This document shows, in pieces, positions 1 to 8,907 of a DNA stretch of 64,000 nucleotides. The notes beneath the pieces are model-generated. The model worked only from the letters and a program-made list of their open reading frames with translations, ran no database searches and was not told the origin of the DNA. Every line of letters begins with the position of its first letter. Positions within the stretch are counted from its first letter, which is position 1. The DNA is from Sphingobium sp. KCTC 72723 (GTDB lineage Bacteria > Pseudomonadota > Alphaproteobacteria > Sphingomonadales > Sphingomonadaceae): contig NZ_CP060388.1 in NCBI RefSeq assembly GCF_014280435.1, positions 3,876,001-3,940,000 of the forward strand, in the 5' to 3' direction. The translations under genes and the position numbers were made by a program.

Positions 1-159
1 CACCGTAACATGTTCGCCGCCCGGCGCTTTGCCGGGCCAGATCGGGAAACGCTCGAACCCCTGCGGCAGGGGGAAGCTTTGCGCCAGCGCAGGGGCCGCG
101 AGCGTTGCGGACGCGAGGGTTCCGGCGATAAGCGTGCGGCGGTCGATGGGGAGCGTCAT
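1..159 (-). CDS. Alpha/beta hydrolase (esterase-like), N-terminal part only
   Basis: Only the first 53 residues are inside the window; the gene runs off the left edge. The start ATG overlaps the stop of the upstream acetylesterase by an ATGA. The N-terminus reads as a Tat/Sec-like export signal (PIDRRTLIAG, then an Ala/Leu-rich stretch ending APALAQ), followed by FPIWPGKAPGGEH. That motif is common at the mature start of secreted alpha/beta hydrolases annotated as xylan or pectin esterases. I infer a periplasmic carbohydrate esterase working with the neighbouring CE12-type enzyme. The catalytic region is not visible, so family assignment is tentative. Confidence 0.7.
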   Translation of the reverse strand, partial: MTLPIDRRTLIAGTLASATLAAPALAQSFPLPQGFERFPIWPGKAPGGEHVTV

Positions 160-953
160 TGGCAATCCGTCCTTCCAAGCGGGCTGGTGCGGGTCAGGGC
201 CGGGCGAGGGTCGGCTATTTTGGCGGCGATGGGAAGGGCGAGGGATTTCAGGCCAGCGGCGACCAGATCGGCCATTTGCCGCGCGCCCAGCTCGCTGAAA
301 TGGGTGTCGTCGCTGATGCCTTTGGGGAAGGCGGCGATAGCGTCCTGCGCGCTGTAATGGAGATAGAGCGATTTTGACGCTTGCGGCCCGGCGCGGTCGA
401 GCCAGGCGCGCGAGCGCGATTCCAGGTCGATCAGCGGCGTGGCGGTGATGGTCGCAAGGTCGCGCATGACGGCAGACCATGCGGGATAATCGGCGATGGC
501 GTGGCCGTTTGGCCCGAAGTTGCGCCGCGCAACCGGGGTGACGAGGACGGGGATGCCGCCGGCGATCCGCACGTCGCGGATGAAACGCAGCAGATTGTCG
601 CGATAGTCGGTCTGCGCGGGCGCCCAGCGTTCGGGTTTAGCGCGCGCCTGATCGTTATGGCCGAACTGGATCAGCACCGTGTCGCCCGGCATAATGTCGG
701 CGCGCAGCCGGTCCCAGCGCCCTTCGGCCAGAAAGCTGCGGGTGGAGCGGCCCCCCATGGCGTGGTTGAGGATGCGCACGTCGGGGGCCACGGCGCAGCG
801 CAGCATCGTCCCCCAGCCGGTTTGCGGATAGCGGGCCGGGGCATAATCGGCAGCGGTGGAATCGCTGGCGATCAGGATGGTGTCGCCGGGGCGCGTGGCG
901 TGTGCCGGGGTGGTGAGGAGGAGGGCGGCGAATGGCAAGATGGCGCGCTTCAT
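156..953 (-). CDS. Rhamnogalacturonan acetylesterase-type SGNH hydrolase (CE12-like)
   Basis: A 265-residue exported esterase predicted to remove acetyl groups from rhamnogalacturonan fragments. Residues 1-19 form a signal peptide. The SGNH blocks are all present: ASDST with the nucleophile Ser32 (block I), NHAMGGRST (block II), QFGHNDQ around residues 96-102 (block III), and D215-D-T-H218 (block V). FGHND in block III is typical of the RhgT/YesT group. It is translationally coupled to the downstream hydrolase through a 4-base overlap and lies next to L-rhamnose dehydrogenase, which fits a role in freeing rhamnose-containing pectin. Substrate is inferred from family and context. Confidence 0.85.
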   Translation of the reverse strand: MKRAILPFAALLLTTPAHATRPGDTILIASDSTAADYAPARYPQTGWGTMLRCAVAPDVRILNHAMGGRSTRSFLAEGRWDRLRADIMPGDTVLIQFGHNDQARAKPERWAPAQTDYRDNLLRFIRDVRIAGGIPVLVTPVARRNFGPNGHAIADYPAWSAVMRDLATITATPLIDLESRSRAWLDRAGPQASKSLYLHYSAQDAIAAFPKGISDDTHFSELGARQMADLVAAGLKSLALPIAAKIADPRPALTRTSPLGRTDCQ

Positions 954-969
954 TTGCCTACCTCTTGGT

Positions 970-1058
970 CGTCATTTCCGCGCAGGCGGAAATCCATCTC
1001 CCGGCCTTGCGGCTGGTGAGATGGCGGGAGATGGATCCCCGCCTTCGCGGGGATGACG
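970..1058. repeat. Imperfect palindromic intergenic repeat
   Basis: Two imperfect inverted arms (970-1003 and 1025-1058) begin and end with CGTCAT/ATGACG and contain the CCGC-AGGCGG / CCGCCTTCGCGG core of the extragenic palindromes seen throughout sphingomonad genomes. It lies downstream of L-rhamnose dehydrogenase and upstream of the acetylesterase, so it could act as a transcript-stabilising or terminating hairpin. No T-tract follows. Confidence 0.7.
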
Positions 1059-1074
1059 GGGGTAGGTCGGGGCA

Positions 1075-1839
1075 TCACTGCAAATTCACATACATGCCGC
1101 CGTCCACCAGCAGCGCCGCGCCAGTGACATAGGCGGCCATGTCCGACGCCAGAAAGACGATCGGCCCGGCCAGATCTTCGGGTGCGCCGAGGCGGCCCAG
1201 CGGCACGCGCTTTTCCATATATTCGCGCTTTTCGACGTCGGCCAGATCATCCTTGTTGATTTCCGTGAGGATGGTGCCGGGCAGGACGCTGTTGCAGCGG
1301 ATGTTGTGCTTGCCCAGCGCGATGGCGGTGGACTGCATCAGCGAATGAACGCCTGCTTTGGTGGGGGTGTAATGCGTCTGATATTCGCCGCCGACCAGCG
1401 CGGAGATGGAGGAGACGGCGACGATGGAGCCGCCATGGCCCTGTTTCACCATCTGCTGCGCGGCGGCCTGCACCATGAAGTAAGCGCCGTGCAGGTTCAC
1501 CTTGAAGGTGCGTTCCACCACATCGACCGGCATGTCGAGAAAGGCGTGGAAGGGGCAGATGCCCGCATTGCTGACCATCACGTCGACCTTGCCAAAGGCG
1601 TCCACGGCGTGGGCCACGAAGTCCTGCGCGGTTTGCGGGTCGGCGACGTCGCCCTTTATCGCGATGGCGCGCTGGCCCAGCGCCTCGATCTCCGCGACGC
1701 AGCTGGCGGCGGGACCGTCGCTATTGGCGTAGTTGATCGCGACATTGGCGCCATGCTGCGCGGCACCGATGGCGGCGGCGCGGCCGATGCCAGTCGATGC
1801 GCCAGTGACGAGGACGGTTTTGCCTTCAAGCAGTTTCAT
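1075..1839 (-). CDS. L-rhamnose 1-dehydrogenase (SDR), LRA1-like
   Basis: A 254-residue classical short-chain dehydrogenase. Visible motifs are the nucleotide-binding TGASTGIG (residues 12-19), NAG (91-93) and the catalytic set Ser144, Tyr157 and Lys161. It most likely oxidises L-rhamnose to L-rhamnono-1,4-lactone, the first step of the non-phosphorylative route. The assignment rests on its close match in organisation and sequence style to bacterial L-rhamnose dehydrogenases (INKDDL and YMEKRVPLGRLG near the C-terminus) and on all the later pathway enzymes lying within 6 kb. It is transcribed away from the main rhamnose operon. Cofactor preference (NAD versus NADP) cannot be read with confidence; an acidic residue after strand 2 is absent, which leans toward NADP. 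Confidence 0.85.
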   Translation of the reverse strand: MKLLEGKTVLVTGASTGIGRAAAIGAAQHGANVAINYANSDGPAASCVAEIEALGQRAIAIKGDVADPQTAQDFVAHAVDAFGKVDVMVSNAGICPFHAFLDMPVDVVERTFKVNLHGAYFMVQAAAQQMVKQGHGGSIVAVSSISALVGGEYQTHYTPTKAGVHSLMQSTAIALGKHNIRCNSVLPGTILTEINKDDLADVEKREYMEKRVPLGRLGAPEDLAGPIVFLASDMAAYVTGAALLVDGGMYVNLQ

Positions 1840-1885
1840 GGGGTGGGGGTTCCTGTGTTCAAAGGGTTTAACAGTTCACACCGTT

Positions 1886-1955
1886 CGTCATTGCGAGCGC
1901 AGCGAAGCAATCCATTGTCGCTCCGGTGGATTGCTTCGCTGCGCTCGCAATGACG
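1886..1955. repeat. Perfect 29-bp inverted repeat between divergently spaced genes
   Basis: Arms 1886-1914 and 1927-1955 are exact reverse complements over 29 bases, separated by a 12-base loop. The arms start with CGTCATTGCGAGCGCAGCGA. This is a known type of dispersed extragenic palindrome in many proteobacterial genomes, and it fills most of the gap between the rhamnose dehydrogenase and the IclR gene, both on the minus strand. Confidence 0.9.
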
Positions 1956-1977
1956 ATCCAAGGCTCGATCATCTCAC

Positions 1978-2817
1978 TTACCGTCGCCCTGCACGGCGGG
2001 GTTTGACGCCGGGGGTCCAGCCCAGGTCGGCGCTGATGGCGTGGGCGGCGGCGCGGACGTCGGTGCTGAGCGCCTGCATCCGCGCGTCGTCCATATATTG
2101 GGCGGCGCTCGACAGGCTGATGGCGGCGACGATTGTGCCCGACGCATCGCGCACCGGGGCGGCGACGCAGCGTATCTGGTCCTCATTCTCCTCCAGATCG
2201 AAGGCGCGGCCATTGCCGACATAGGCGCGCATCCGCTCGAACCAGAGGGCCGGATCGGCATCATGGGTGCCATCGGCGCGTTCAGCATCGAAAAGGCGAG
2301 TCCAGACCGCTTCGCCGTCGTCCAGCAGCAGCGCCTTGCCAAGGCCAGTGGAGGTCAGGGGATGGCGATCACCGATGCGGCTGGAAATGTCGACGCGGCG
2401 GCGGCCGGGGATCTTGTCGAGATAGAGCGCCTGATCGCCGTCGAGCCGGCCCAGATGGACCGTATCCTCGCTGGCGGCGGCGAGCGCCTCCAGATGCGGG
2501 CGGGCGATCTGCACCACGTCCGCCTGGGCTTGTGCCAGAAAGCCCAGTTGCAGCAGCTTTGGCCCCAGTTGATAGCCTTCGCGCGGCAGGAATGTCAGGA
2601 AGCCGCGCTCCACCATGGCGTTGGCGAGGCGGTGAGTGGTCGATCGGGTGATTCCCATACGTTCCGACAGGTCGGCAAGCTTGATCGGCCCGTCGATCAC
2701 CTGATCGAGCAGGTCCAGCCCGCGATGCAGGGTCTGCGAGCCAGCAGCTTTCGTTTTTTCCTCAACCTCAACGATTTTCGTTTCGCCCGATTCTGGATTT
2801 GACGTATTTTGTCTCAT
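1978..2817 (-). CDS. IclR-family transcriptional regulator of the rhamnose locus
   Basis: A 279-residue IclR-type regulator. An acidic/basic N-terminal tail of about 25 residues precedes a winged helix-turn-helix (about 29-90, with GITRSTTHRLANAM as recognition-helix region), then the effector-binding domain (about 100-265) with the family hallmark GLGKALL and the C-terminal ISLSSAA stretch. It sits back-to-back with the rhamnose operon across a 190-bp intergenic region. It is therefore the likely local repressor or activator responding to a pathway intermediate, possibly autoregulated, since a candidate operator lies 15 bp upstream of its start. The effector is not deducible from sequence. 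Confidence 0.9.
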   Translation of the reverse strand: MRQNTSNPESGETKIVEVEEKTKAAGSQTLHRGLDLLDQVIDGPIKLADLSERMGITRSTTHRLANAMVERGFLTFLPREGYQLGPKLLQLGFLAQAQADVVQIARPHLEALAAASEDTVHLGRLDGDQALYLDKIPGRRRVDISSRIGDRHPLTSTGLGKALLLDDGEAVWTRLFDAERADGTHDADPALWFERMRAYVGNGRAFDLEENEDQIRCVAAPVRDASGTIVAAISLSSAAQYMDDARMQALSTDVRAAAHAISADLGWTPGVKPRRAGRR

Positions 2818-3009
2818 CTACTAATACTCTATCCCACAAAATGAGAAAAACAAGGGTGAAGGCGAGGATGAGCATGATTCTTTCGATCATGTCCCCTCCC
2901 CGGATGCCCGGCCCGATACCCAGGCTGTATCGGCGGTTTGATCATATGTTGAAAGTTTTTGTCGCCTGTTCCCACATATTGGACGGCGGCGATGTTCAGG
3001 GAGTGGTGT
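2818..3009. promoter_or_regulatory. Divergent promoter region with two candidate operator half-sites
   Basis: This spacer separates the IclR gene from L-rhamnonate dehydratase. It contains TCCCACAAAATGAGA at 2832-2846 and TTCCCACATATTGG at 2969-2982, two versions of a TCCCACA-ATG-like word that recurs upstream of rhaM and the TonB receptor. GATCATATG at 2940-2948 is also half of the palindrome at 21958-21987. A cognate factor is inferred, not shown. Confidence 0.5.
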
Positions 3010-4215
3010 GTGCCGATCGTGACCCCGATTAAAAAATTGCCGAAAATCAAGCATGTCCGGGCCTTCACCGTGCGCGGTGGCGGGGCGGACTATCATGACC
3101 AGGGCGAAGGCCACTGGATCGACGACCACATCGCCACGCCCATGTCGCGCTATCCCGAATATCGCCAGTCGCGCCAGAGCTTCGGCATCAATGTGCTGGG
3201 AACTTTGGTGGTGGAGATCGAGGCGGAGGACGGCACGATCGGCTTTGCGGTGACGACCGGCGGCGAACCGGCGGCGTTCATCGTGGAAAAGCATCTGGCG
3301 CGCTTTCTGGAAGGCCGTAGCCCCACCGATTATGAGAAAATCTGGGACCAGATGTATTTTTCGACCCAATATTATGGGCGCAAGGGACTGGTCGTGAATG
3401 CGATTTCCGGGGTCGACCTGGCGCTGTGGGACTTGCTGGGCAAGTTGCGGCAGGAGCCGGTCCATCATCTGCTGGGCGGGGCGGTGCGCGACGAATTGCA
3501 ATTCTACGCCACTGGCGCGCGGCCCGATGTGGCCAAGGAGTTCGGCTTCATCGGTGGCAAGATGCCGCTGCACCATGGCCCGGCCGAGGGGATCGAGGGG
3601 CTGAAAAAGAATATCGCCGAACTGGCGGACATGCGCGAAAAATGCGGTCCCGATTTCTGGCTGATGTGGGATTGCTGGATGGCGCTGGACGTGGATTATG
3701 CCACGCGGCTGGCCATCGCGGCGCACGAACATGGGTTGAAGTGGATCGAGGAAGCGATCAGCCCCGACGATTATTGGGGTTACCAGCAGTTGAAGCGCAA
3801 CGTCCCCAAGGGGATGCTGGTGACGACCGGCGAGCATGAGGCGACCCGATGGGGTTTCCGCATGTTGCTGGAAATGGATTGCTGCGACATCATCCAGCCC
3901 GATGTCGGCTGGTGCGGCGGCGTGACCGAATTGCTCAAGATCAGCGCGCTGGCGGACGCCCATGGCAAGATGGTCGTGCCGCATGGTTCATCAGTCTATT
4001 CCTATCATTTCGTCATCACGCGCCACAATTCGCCCTTCGCCGAATTCCTGATGATGCATCCGGGGCCGACCGAGGTGGTGCCGATGTTCCATCCGCAACT
4101 GATCGGCGAGCCGGTGCCGGAAAATGGCCGGTTGAAGGCCAGTGCGCTGGATGCGCCCGGCTTCGGCGTCGAACTGAACCGCGATATCGCGATGCACCGC
4201 CCTTATAGTCATTGA
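3010..4215 (+). CDS. rhmD: L-rhamnonate dehydratase
   Basis: An enolase-superfamily (mandelate racemase subgroup) enzyme converting L-rhamnonate to 2-keto-3-deoxy-L-rhamnonate. I chose the GTG at 3010 because AGGGAG (2998-3003) lies 6 bases upstream and it gives 401 residues, the usual family length; an ATG at 2992 is the alternative. Metal ligands are visible as Asp221 (MWDCWM), Glu247 (WIEEAI) and Glu275 (TTGEHEA), and the catalytic His325 as VPHGSS. The signature [12 protein letters not shown] near the N-terminus and the C-terminal ELNRD-RPYSH are diagnostic of RhmD. First gene of an operon with almost no intergenic space. Confidence 0.95.
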   Translation: MPIVTPIKKLPKIKHVRAFTVRGGGADYHDQGEGHWIDDHIATPMSRYPEYRQSRQSFGINVLGTLVVEIEAEDGTIGFAVTTGGEPAAFIVEKHLARFLEGRSPTDYEKIWDQMYFSTQYYGRKGLVVNAISGVDLALWDLLGKLRQEPVHHLLGGAVRDELQFYATGARPDVAKEFGFIGGKMPLHHGPAEGIEGLKKNIAELADMREKCGPDFWLMWDCWMALDVDYATRLAIAAHEHGLKWIEEAISPDDYWGYQQLKRNVPKGMLVTTGEHEATRWGFRMLLEMDCCDIIQPDVGWCGGVTELLKISALADAHGKMVVPHGSSVYSYHFVITRHNSPFAEFLMMHPGPTEVVPMFHPQLIGEPVPENGRLKASALDAPGFGVELNRDIAMHRPYSH

Positions 4216-4237
4216 TTGCCAGAGAGAGACTGATCCC

Positions 4238-5095
4238 ATGAAATTTTGCCGTTTTGGTCCGCGTGGCCAGGAAAAGCCCGGTATCGTCGATGCCGATGGC
4301 AACATCCGCGACCTGTCGGGCGTGGTCGCCGACCTGACCGTCGAGACGCTGGCCGCTGCCAAGGCGGCCGATGTCGCTTCGCTGCCGATCGTGGAGGGGA
4401 CGCCGCGCTATGGCGTGCCATTGAAGGGCGTGGGTAAGATCGTCGCCATTGGTTTGAATTATGAGGACCATGCGATCGAATCCAACCTGCCGATCCCGTC
4501 CGAACCGATGATGTTCATGAAGGCGCTGTCGTCGTTCAACGGGCCGAATGATGAAGTGATGCTGCCCAAGGGGGCGACTCATGGCGACTGGGAAGTCGAA
4601 CTGGGCGTCATCATCGGTGAAACCTGCCGCTTCGTGTCGGAAGAGGACGCGCTGTCGAAGGTTGCGGGCTATACTTTGGTCAACGACGTGTCCGAACGCT
4701 TCAACCAGAAGCAGCGCGGCACGCAGTGGAGCAAGGGCAAGGGGCATGACACATTCTGCCCGACTGGTCCCTGGCTGGTGACGCCCGACGAAGTGGGCGA
4801 ACCCCAGGATCTGGACATGTATCTGGACCTGAACGGCGACCGGATGCAGACCGGCAATACGAAGACCATGATCTTCAACGTCGCGCAGCTGATTTCCTAT
4901 GTCAGCGAATATATCACGCTGTATCCGGGTGACCTGATGATCACCGGCACCCCGCCGGGCGTGGGCGAAGGCAAGAAGCCGACCGCCATTTACCTCAAGG
5001 CCGGTGACGTCATGGAACTGGGCATCGCCAAGCTGGGCGTGCAGACGCAGAATGTCGTGGAATGGCGGCATCTGGGCGACGAGGTGCTGGGATGA
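4238..5095 (+). CDS. 2,4-diketo-3-deoxy-L-rhamnonate hydrolase (FAH family), LRA6-like
   Basis: A 285-residue fumarylacetoacetate-hydrolase-family protein. In the Sphingomonas diketo-hydrolase rhamnose route this enzyme splits L-2,4-diketo-3-deoxyrhamnonate into pyruvate and L-lactate. The FAH metal site is visible as Glu119 and Glu121 (GDWEVELGVI) and Asp150 (LVNDVSER), with the GLNYEDHA motif (72-79) supplying the usual His. ITGTPPGVGEG marks the C-terminal substrate loop. Its stop overlaps the start of the next gene by ATGA. Close relatives act on other acylpyruvates, so specificity follows from context. Confidence 0.9.
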   Translation: MKFCRFGPRGQEKPGIVDADGNIRDLSGVVADLTVETLAAAKAADVASLPIVEGTPRYGVPLKGVGKIVAIGLNYEDHAIESNLPIPSEPMMFMKALSSFNGPNDEVMLPKGATHGDWEVELGVIIGETCRFVSEEDALSKVAGYTLVNDVSERFNQKQRGTQWSKGKGHDTFCPTGPWLVTPDEVGEPQDLDMYLDLNGDRMQTGNTKTMIFNVAQLISYVSEYITLYPGDLMITGTPPGVGEGKKPTAIYLKAGDVMELGIAKLGVQTQNVVEWRHLGDEVLG

Positions 5096-5841
5096 GCATT
5101 TTTGCAGGACGCTATGACGGGCGCTGCGCCATTGTTACGGGTGGCGCGTCGGGGCTGGGCAAAATGGTGGCCGCGCGGATCGTCGCGGAAGGCGGCAAGG
5201 TGGTGCTGTGGGACGTGAACCCGCAAGCGCTGGCGGCCGCCGGGGATGAGGTTGGCGCGAGCGCCGTAGCCGCGCTGGACGTGTCCGATCAGGCGGCGGT
5301 GGAAGAAGCGGCCAAGGCCAGCGCCGACGCGCTGGGCAAGATCGACATTCTCGTCTGTTCGGCCGGGATCACCGGCGCGACCGCGAGCGTATGGGACTAT
5401 CCGCTCGATAGCTGGCAGCGGGTCATCGACATCAACCTGAACGGCCTGTTCTACTGCAACCGGGCAGTGGTGCCGTACATGCTGGAAAATGGCTATGGGC
5501 GGATCGTCAATCTCGCTTCGGTCGCTGGCAAGGAGGGCAACCCCAATGCGTCGGCCTATTCCGCGAGCAAGGCGGGCGTGATCGGCCTGACCAAGAGCCT
5601 GGGCAAGGAGCTGGCGGGCAAGGGCGTGATTGCCAATGCGCTGACTCCCGCGACCTTCGAAAGCCCGATTCTGGCGCAACTGCCCCAGAGCCAGGTCGAT
5701 TATATGCGATCCAAAATCCCCATGGGCCGTCTGGGCGAAGTCAGCGAATCCGCCGCGATGGTGTGCTTCATGGCGAGCGAGGAGTGCAGCTTCACCACCG
5801 CGTCGACATTCGACACGTCGGGTGGGCGCACGACCTTTTAA
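5092..5841 (+). CDS. 2-keto-3-deoxy-L-rhamnonate 4-dehydrogenase (SDR), LRA5-like
   Basis: A 249-residue short-chain dehydrogenase, starting at the ATG that overlaps the preceding stop. Motifs: TGGASGLG (16-23), the catalytic Ser143, Tyr156 and Lys160, and the NLASVAGKEGNPNASAYSAS segment common to this subgroup. It is predicted to oxidise the C4 hydroxyl of 2-keto-3-deoxy-L-rhamnonate so that the FAH-family partner can hydrolyse the product. Position between that partner and the lactonase supports the role. It is clearly distinct from the rhamnose dehydrogenase at 1075-1839, with a different cofactor loop (DVNP after strand 2, an Asp favouring NAD). Confidence 0.9.
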   Translation: MSIFAGRYDGRCAIVTGGASGLGKMVAARIVAEGGKVVLWDVNPQALAAAGDEVGASAVAALDVSDQAAVEEAAKASADALGKIDILVCSAGITGATASVWDYPLDSWQRVIDINLNGLFYCNRAVVPYMLENGYGRIVNLASVAGKEGNPNASAYSASKAGVIGLTKSLGKELAGKGVIANALTPATFESPILAQLPQSQVDYMRSKIPMGRLGEVSESAAMVCFMASEECSFTTASTFDTSGGRTTF

Positions 5842-5909
5842 GCAAAGTTGCGCGGCGCAACTGGCCATCCAAGAGCCGGAGCGCCGCTTTCCCATGGGAG
5901 AGGACGGGC

Positions 5910-6812
5910 ATGATTCCCTTTGTCGATGCGCATATCCATTTGTGGGATCTGGCGCATATTCGCTACGACTGGCTCAGCCCGCCCTTTGCCGAGGATGGGC
6001 CGAACGGTAGCGTCGAGGCCATTGCGCGCAACTATGGCGTGGCCGATTATCGCGCGGACCTGACCCGGTGGAATGTCGTCGGCGCAGTGCATGTCGATGC
6101 GGGTGCGGCGGCGGAAAGCGCGTTGCGGGAAACCCAATGGCTCGACGGGCTGGCCGCGATCGAGGGGCTGCCCACGGCCATGGTCGCCTTTGCCGCGCTG
6201 AACGACCCGGATGTCGATGCGCTGCTGGCCGCGCAGGCCGCGCACCCCCGCGTCAAGGGCATCCGCCATATCGTCAACTGGCATGGCGATCCCAGACGCA
6301 GCTATACGCCCGCCGACCTGACCGTCGATCCGCAATGGCAGGCGGGCTATGGCTTGCTGGCGAAACATAAATTGTCCTTCGACCTGCAATGCTATCCGGG
6401 GCAGATGCCGGGGCTGGTGCCGTTGATCGAACGGCATCCCGACATTCCGGTCATCATCAACCATATCGGTATGCCGGTGCTGACCGACCCGCAGGGGATC
6501 GACGATTGGCGGCGGGGCATGGCTGCGCTCGCCGCGCTGCCGCATGTCGCAGTCAAGCTGTCGGGCATGGGCTTTATCCGGCGCGACTGGAGCCGCGAGA
6601 ATATCGCCTCCTTCATTCGCGAGACGATCGACCTGTTCGGCGTCGAACGCTGCATGTTCGCCAGCGACACGCCGACCGACAAGCTGTTTGGGCCAATCGA
6701 CCGCTATATGGAAGCCTATCACGCCATCGTCGCGGACCTGCCGGAAACGGACCGCCGCGCGCTCTTTGCGGGCAACGCCAATCGCCTCTATCGTCTGGGA
6801 ATTGATCTATGA
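5910..6812 (+). CDS. L-rhamnono-1,4-lactonase (amidohydrolase family), LRA2-like
   Basis: A 300-residue TIM-barrel amidohydrolase-2 protein. The N-terminal DAHIHLWD metal motif, internal RHIVNWHGDP, the INHIGMP His and the C-terminal CMFASDTP Asp outline the usual metal centre. It should open L-rhamnono-gamma-lactone to L-rhamnonate. The ATG at 5910 is chosen because it places HIHLW at the expected distance; a longer reading frame extends upstream but runs into the preceding gene. Its stop overlaps the rhaT start by ATGA, indicating coupled translation. Confidence 0.9.
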   Translation: MIPFVDAHIHLWDLAHIRYDWLSPPFAEDGPNGSVEAIARNYGVADYRADLTRWNVVGAVHVDAGAAAESALRETQWLDGLAAIEGLPTAMVAFAALNDPDVDALLAAQAAHPRVKGIRHIVNWHGDPRRSYTPADLTVDPQWQAGYGLLAKHKLSFDLQCYPGQMPGLVPLIERHPDIPVIINHIGMPVLTDPQGIDDWRRGMAALAALPHVAVKLSGMGFIRRDWSRENIASFIRETIDLFGVERCMFASDTPTDKLFGPIDRYMEAYHAIVADLPETDRRALFAGNANRLYRLGIDL

Positions 6813-7870
6813 TCGGCAATCCACTGCTCGGCGTGTTGTTTCACTGGCTGGGGGGGCTGGCGTCGGCCAGTTTCTACGTCCCCTATCGCGGGGTGAAACG
6901 GTGGAACTGGGAGATTTTCTGGCTGACCGGGGGGATATTTTCCTGGGTCATCGCGCCTTGGTTCTTTGCGTCGGTGCAGACCCATGACCTGATGGGCGTG
7001 ATGCGTCAGGTGCCGGGCAGCGTCGTGGGCTGGTGCGTGTTTTTCGGTTTCCTGTGGGGTTTTGGCGGGCTGACCTATGGGTTGACGATGCGCTATCTGG
7101 GGCTGTCGCTGGGCATGGCGGTGGTGCTCGGCCTGTGTACCGTGTTCGGCACGCTGATCCCGCCGATCGTCGATGGCAGTTTCATGACGGAGATTGCCGG
7201 GACGCTGCACGGGCAGATCGTGCTGCTGGGGCTGGCGGTCACGGTGCTGGGCATCGTCGTCGTTGCGATGGCGGGCGCGCGCAAGGATGCGGCGCTGTCG
7301 GCGGAGCAGAAGGCGGCAGCGGTCGCGGAATTTGATTTCAAAAAGGGCATCGCCGTCGCCATCTTTTCCGGCATCATGTCGTCCTGCTTCGCCTTCGGGC
7401 TGGCGGCGGGCGAGCCGGTCAAGGCGCTGTCCGCCGCCGCTGGCACCGGGCCTCTGTGGACCGGGCTGCCCACCCTGTGCCTCGTCATGTTCGGCGGCCT
7501 TGTCACCAATACGCTGTGGTGCGGCTGGTTGATCGTCAAGAACAGGTCGGCGGGGCAATGGGTCGGTGCGGTCGATAGCGACGGCAAGCGCCCGGCGCTG
7601 CTGCCCAATTTCCTGCTGTGCGCGGTGGCGGGGACGGCCTGGTATTTCCAGTTCTTCTTCTACACGATGGGCGAAAGCCAGATGGGCCGTTTCGGCTTTT
7701 CCAGCTGGACGCTGCATATGGCCTCCATCATCATCTTCGGCACCTGCTGGGGCTTTGCGTTCAGGGAGTGGAAGGATGCCGCGCCTGCCGTGCGGCGGAT
7801 GGTGTGGAGCGGGGTGGCGCTGCTCATCTTCGCTACGCTGATCATCGGCTATGGCAACAAGCTCGCATGA
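6809..7870 (+). CDS. rhaT: L-rhamnose/proton symporter
   Basis: A 353-residue inner-membrane protein with about ten hydrophobic segments. It matches the RhaT family along its length: FHWLGGLASASFYVPYRGVK near the N-terminus, YGLTMRYLG with GMAV, the FDFKKGIAVA linker, and WYFQFFFYTMG before the last helices. It would import L-rhamnose using the proton gradient. Placement directly after the lactonase and before a GH43-like gene, with 4-base overlaps on both sides, fixes it in the rhamnose operon. Confidence 0.95.
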   Translation: MIGNPLLGVLFHWLGGLASASFYVPYRGVKRWNWEIFWLTGGIFSWVIAPWFFASVQTHDLMGVMRQVPGSVVGWCVFFGFLWGFGGLTYGLTMRYLGLSLGMAVVLGLCTVFGTLIPPIVDGSFMTEIAGTLHGQIVLLGLAVTVLGIVVVAMAGARKDAALSAEQKAAAVAEFDFKKGIAVAIFSGIMSSCFAFGLAAGEPVKALSAAAGTGPLWTGLPTLCLVMFGGLVTNTLWCGWLIVKNRSAGQWVGAVDSDGKRPALLPNFLLCAVAGTAWYFQFFFYTMGESQMGRFGFSSWTLHMASIIIFGTCWGFAFREWKDAAPAVRRMVWSGVALLIFATLIIGYGNKLA

Positions 7871-8907
7871 TCCTGCGCATATTGACCGCGCTGGCGCTGG
7901 CGTTTGCCGTGCCGGTCGTGGCAGAGGCACCGCTGCTGACCTCGCATCTGCGCATTCATGATCCCTGGGTCGTCGCCGATAGCGACAACCAGACATATTG
8001 GCTGTTCAGCCGTAACGATCCGGTAGTGACGGGCGACAAAAGGCTGGGCATCATGGCCTATGCCAGCCGTGACCTGGCCCATTGGGGCAAGCCGCGCGTC
8101 GTCTTTACCTTGCCCGACGGCATTTGGGCCAAGGATGGCGCATGGGCACCCGAAGTGCATCGGTGGAAGGGGCGCTGGCACTTGCTGGCGACGTTCCACA
8201 ATGAAGGCGCGGCGATTGCGAGGAATGGCAAGCGCCCGACCTATCGACGCACCACATTGCTGGCGGTGTCGGACCGGCTTGATGGCCCCTACAGGCTGGT
8301 GCGTGGCGGCGCACCGATCGCGCCAGCCAATGACATGACGCTGGATGGGACGTTACATGTCGATGCGGCGGGCAAGCCGTGGCTGGTCTATGCCCATGAG
8401 TGGATGCAGACCGGCACCGGCACAATCGAGGCCATACCGCTGAAGGATGATCTGTCGTCCGCCGGGCCGCCGCGCCTGCTGTTCCGCGCCGATGAGGCGA
8501 ACTGGGTGGTGGGGCAGAAACAGCCCGAAGGCGATACCGTCCATGTCACTGATGGCCCCGAACTGTTCCGCACGAAAAGCGGCACGCTGCTGATGCTATG
8601 GTCCAGCTATGGCAAGGATGGCTATGTCCAGGCGCAGGCGCGATCAAAGTCCGGCACGTTAGCGGGACCATGGGAGCAACTGGGTCCGCTGGTCGAGCGG
8701 GACAGCGGGCATGGCATGATGTTTCGCGCATTTGACGGGCGGTTGATGATGGTCGTGCATCGGCCGTTCAAGCGAGCGCTGGCGAAATTTTACGAGATGC
8801 GAGACGCGGGCGACCGGGTGGAGGTGATGCGCGAAGCGGTGGAACTGGACGGGGAAGCCTATCCTACTCATGGCTGCCCGATGGGAGTGCAGGATGCTGG
8901 GTGCTGA
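7867..8907 (+). CDS. Exported GH43-like glycoside hydrolase
   Basis: A 346-residue protein with an N-terminal signal peptide (about 1-20, ending VVAEA) and a five-bladed-propeller GH43/GH-F architecture. Likely active-site positions are Asp32 in RIHDPWVV and Glu96 in GAWAPEVH, with later acidic residues in TDGPELF. Such enzymes commonly release arabinose or galactose from pectin side chains. It begins in the stop of rhaT (ATGA). No carbohydrate-binding module is attached. Exact linkage specificity cannot be deduced. Confidence 0.8.
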   Translation: MILRILTALALAFAVPVVAEAPLLTSHLRIHDPWVVADSDNQTYWLFSRNDPVVTGDKRLGIMAYASRDLAHWGKPRVVFTLPDGIWAKDGAWAPEVHRWKGRWHLLATFHNEGAAIARNGKRPTYRRTTLLAVSDRLDGPYRLVRGGAPIAPANDMTLDGTLHVDAAGKPWLVYAHEWMQTGTGTIEAIPLKDDLSSAGPPRLLFRADEANWVVGQKQPEGDTVHVTDGPELFRTKSGTLLMLWSSYGKDGYVQAQARSKSGTLAGPWEQLGPLVERDSGHGMMFRAFDGRLMMVVHRPFKRALAKFYEMRDAGDRVEVMREAVELDGEAYPTHGCPMGVQDAGC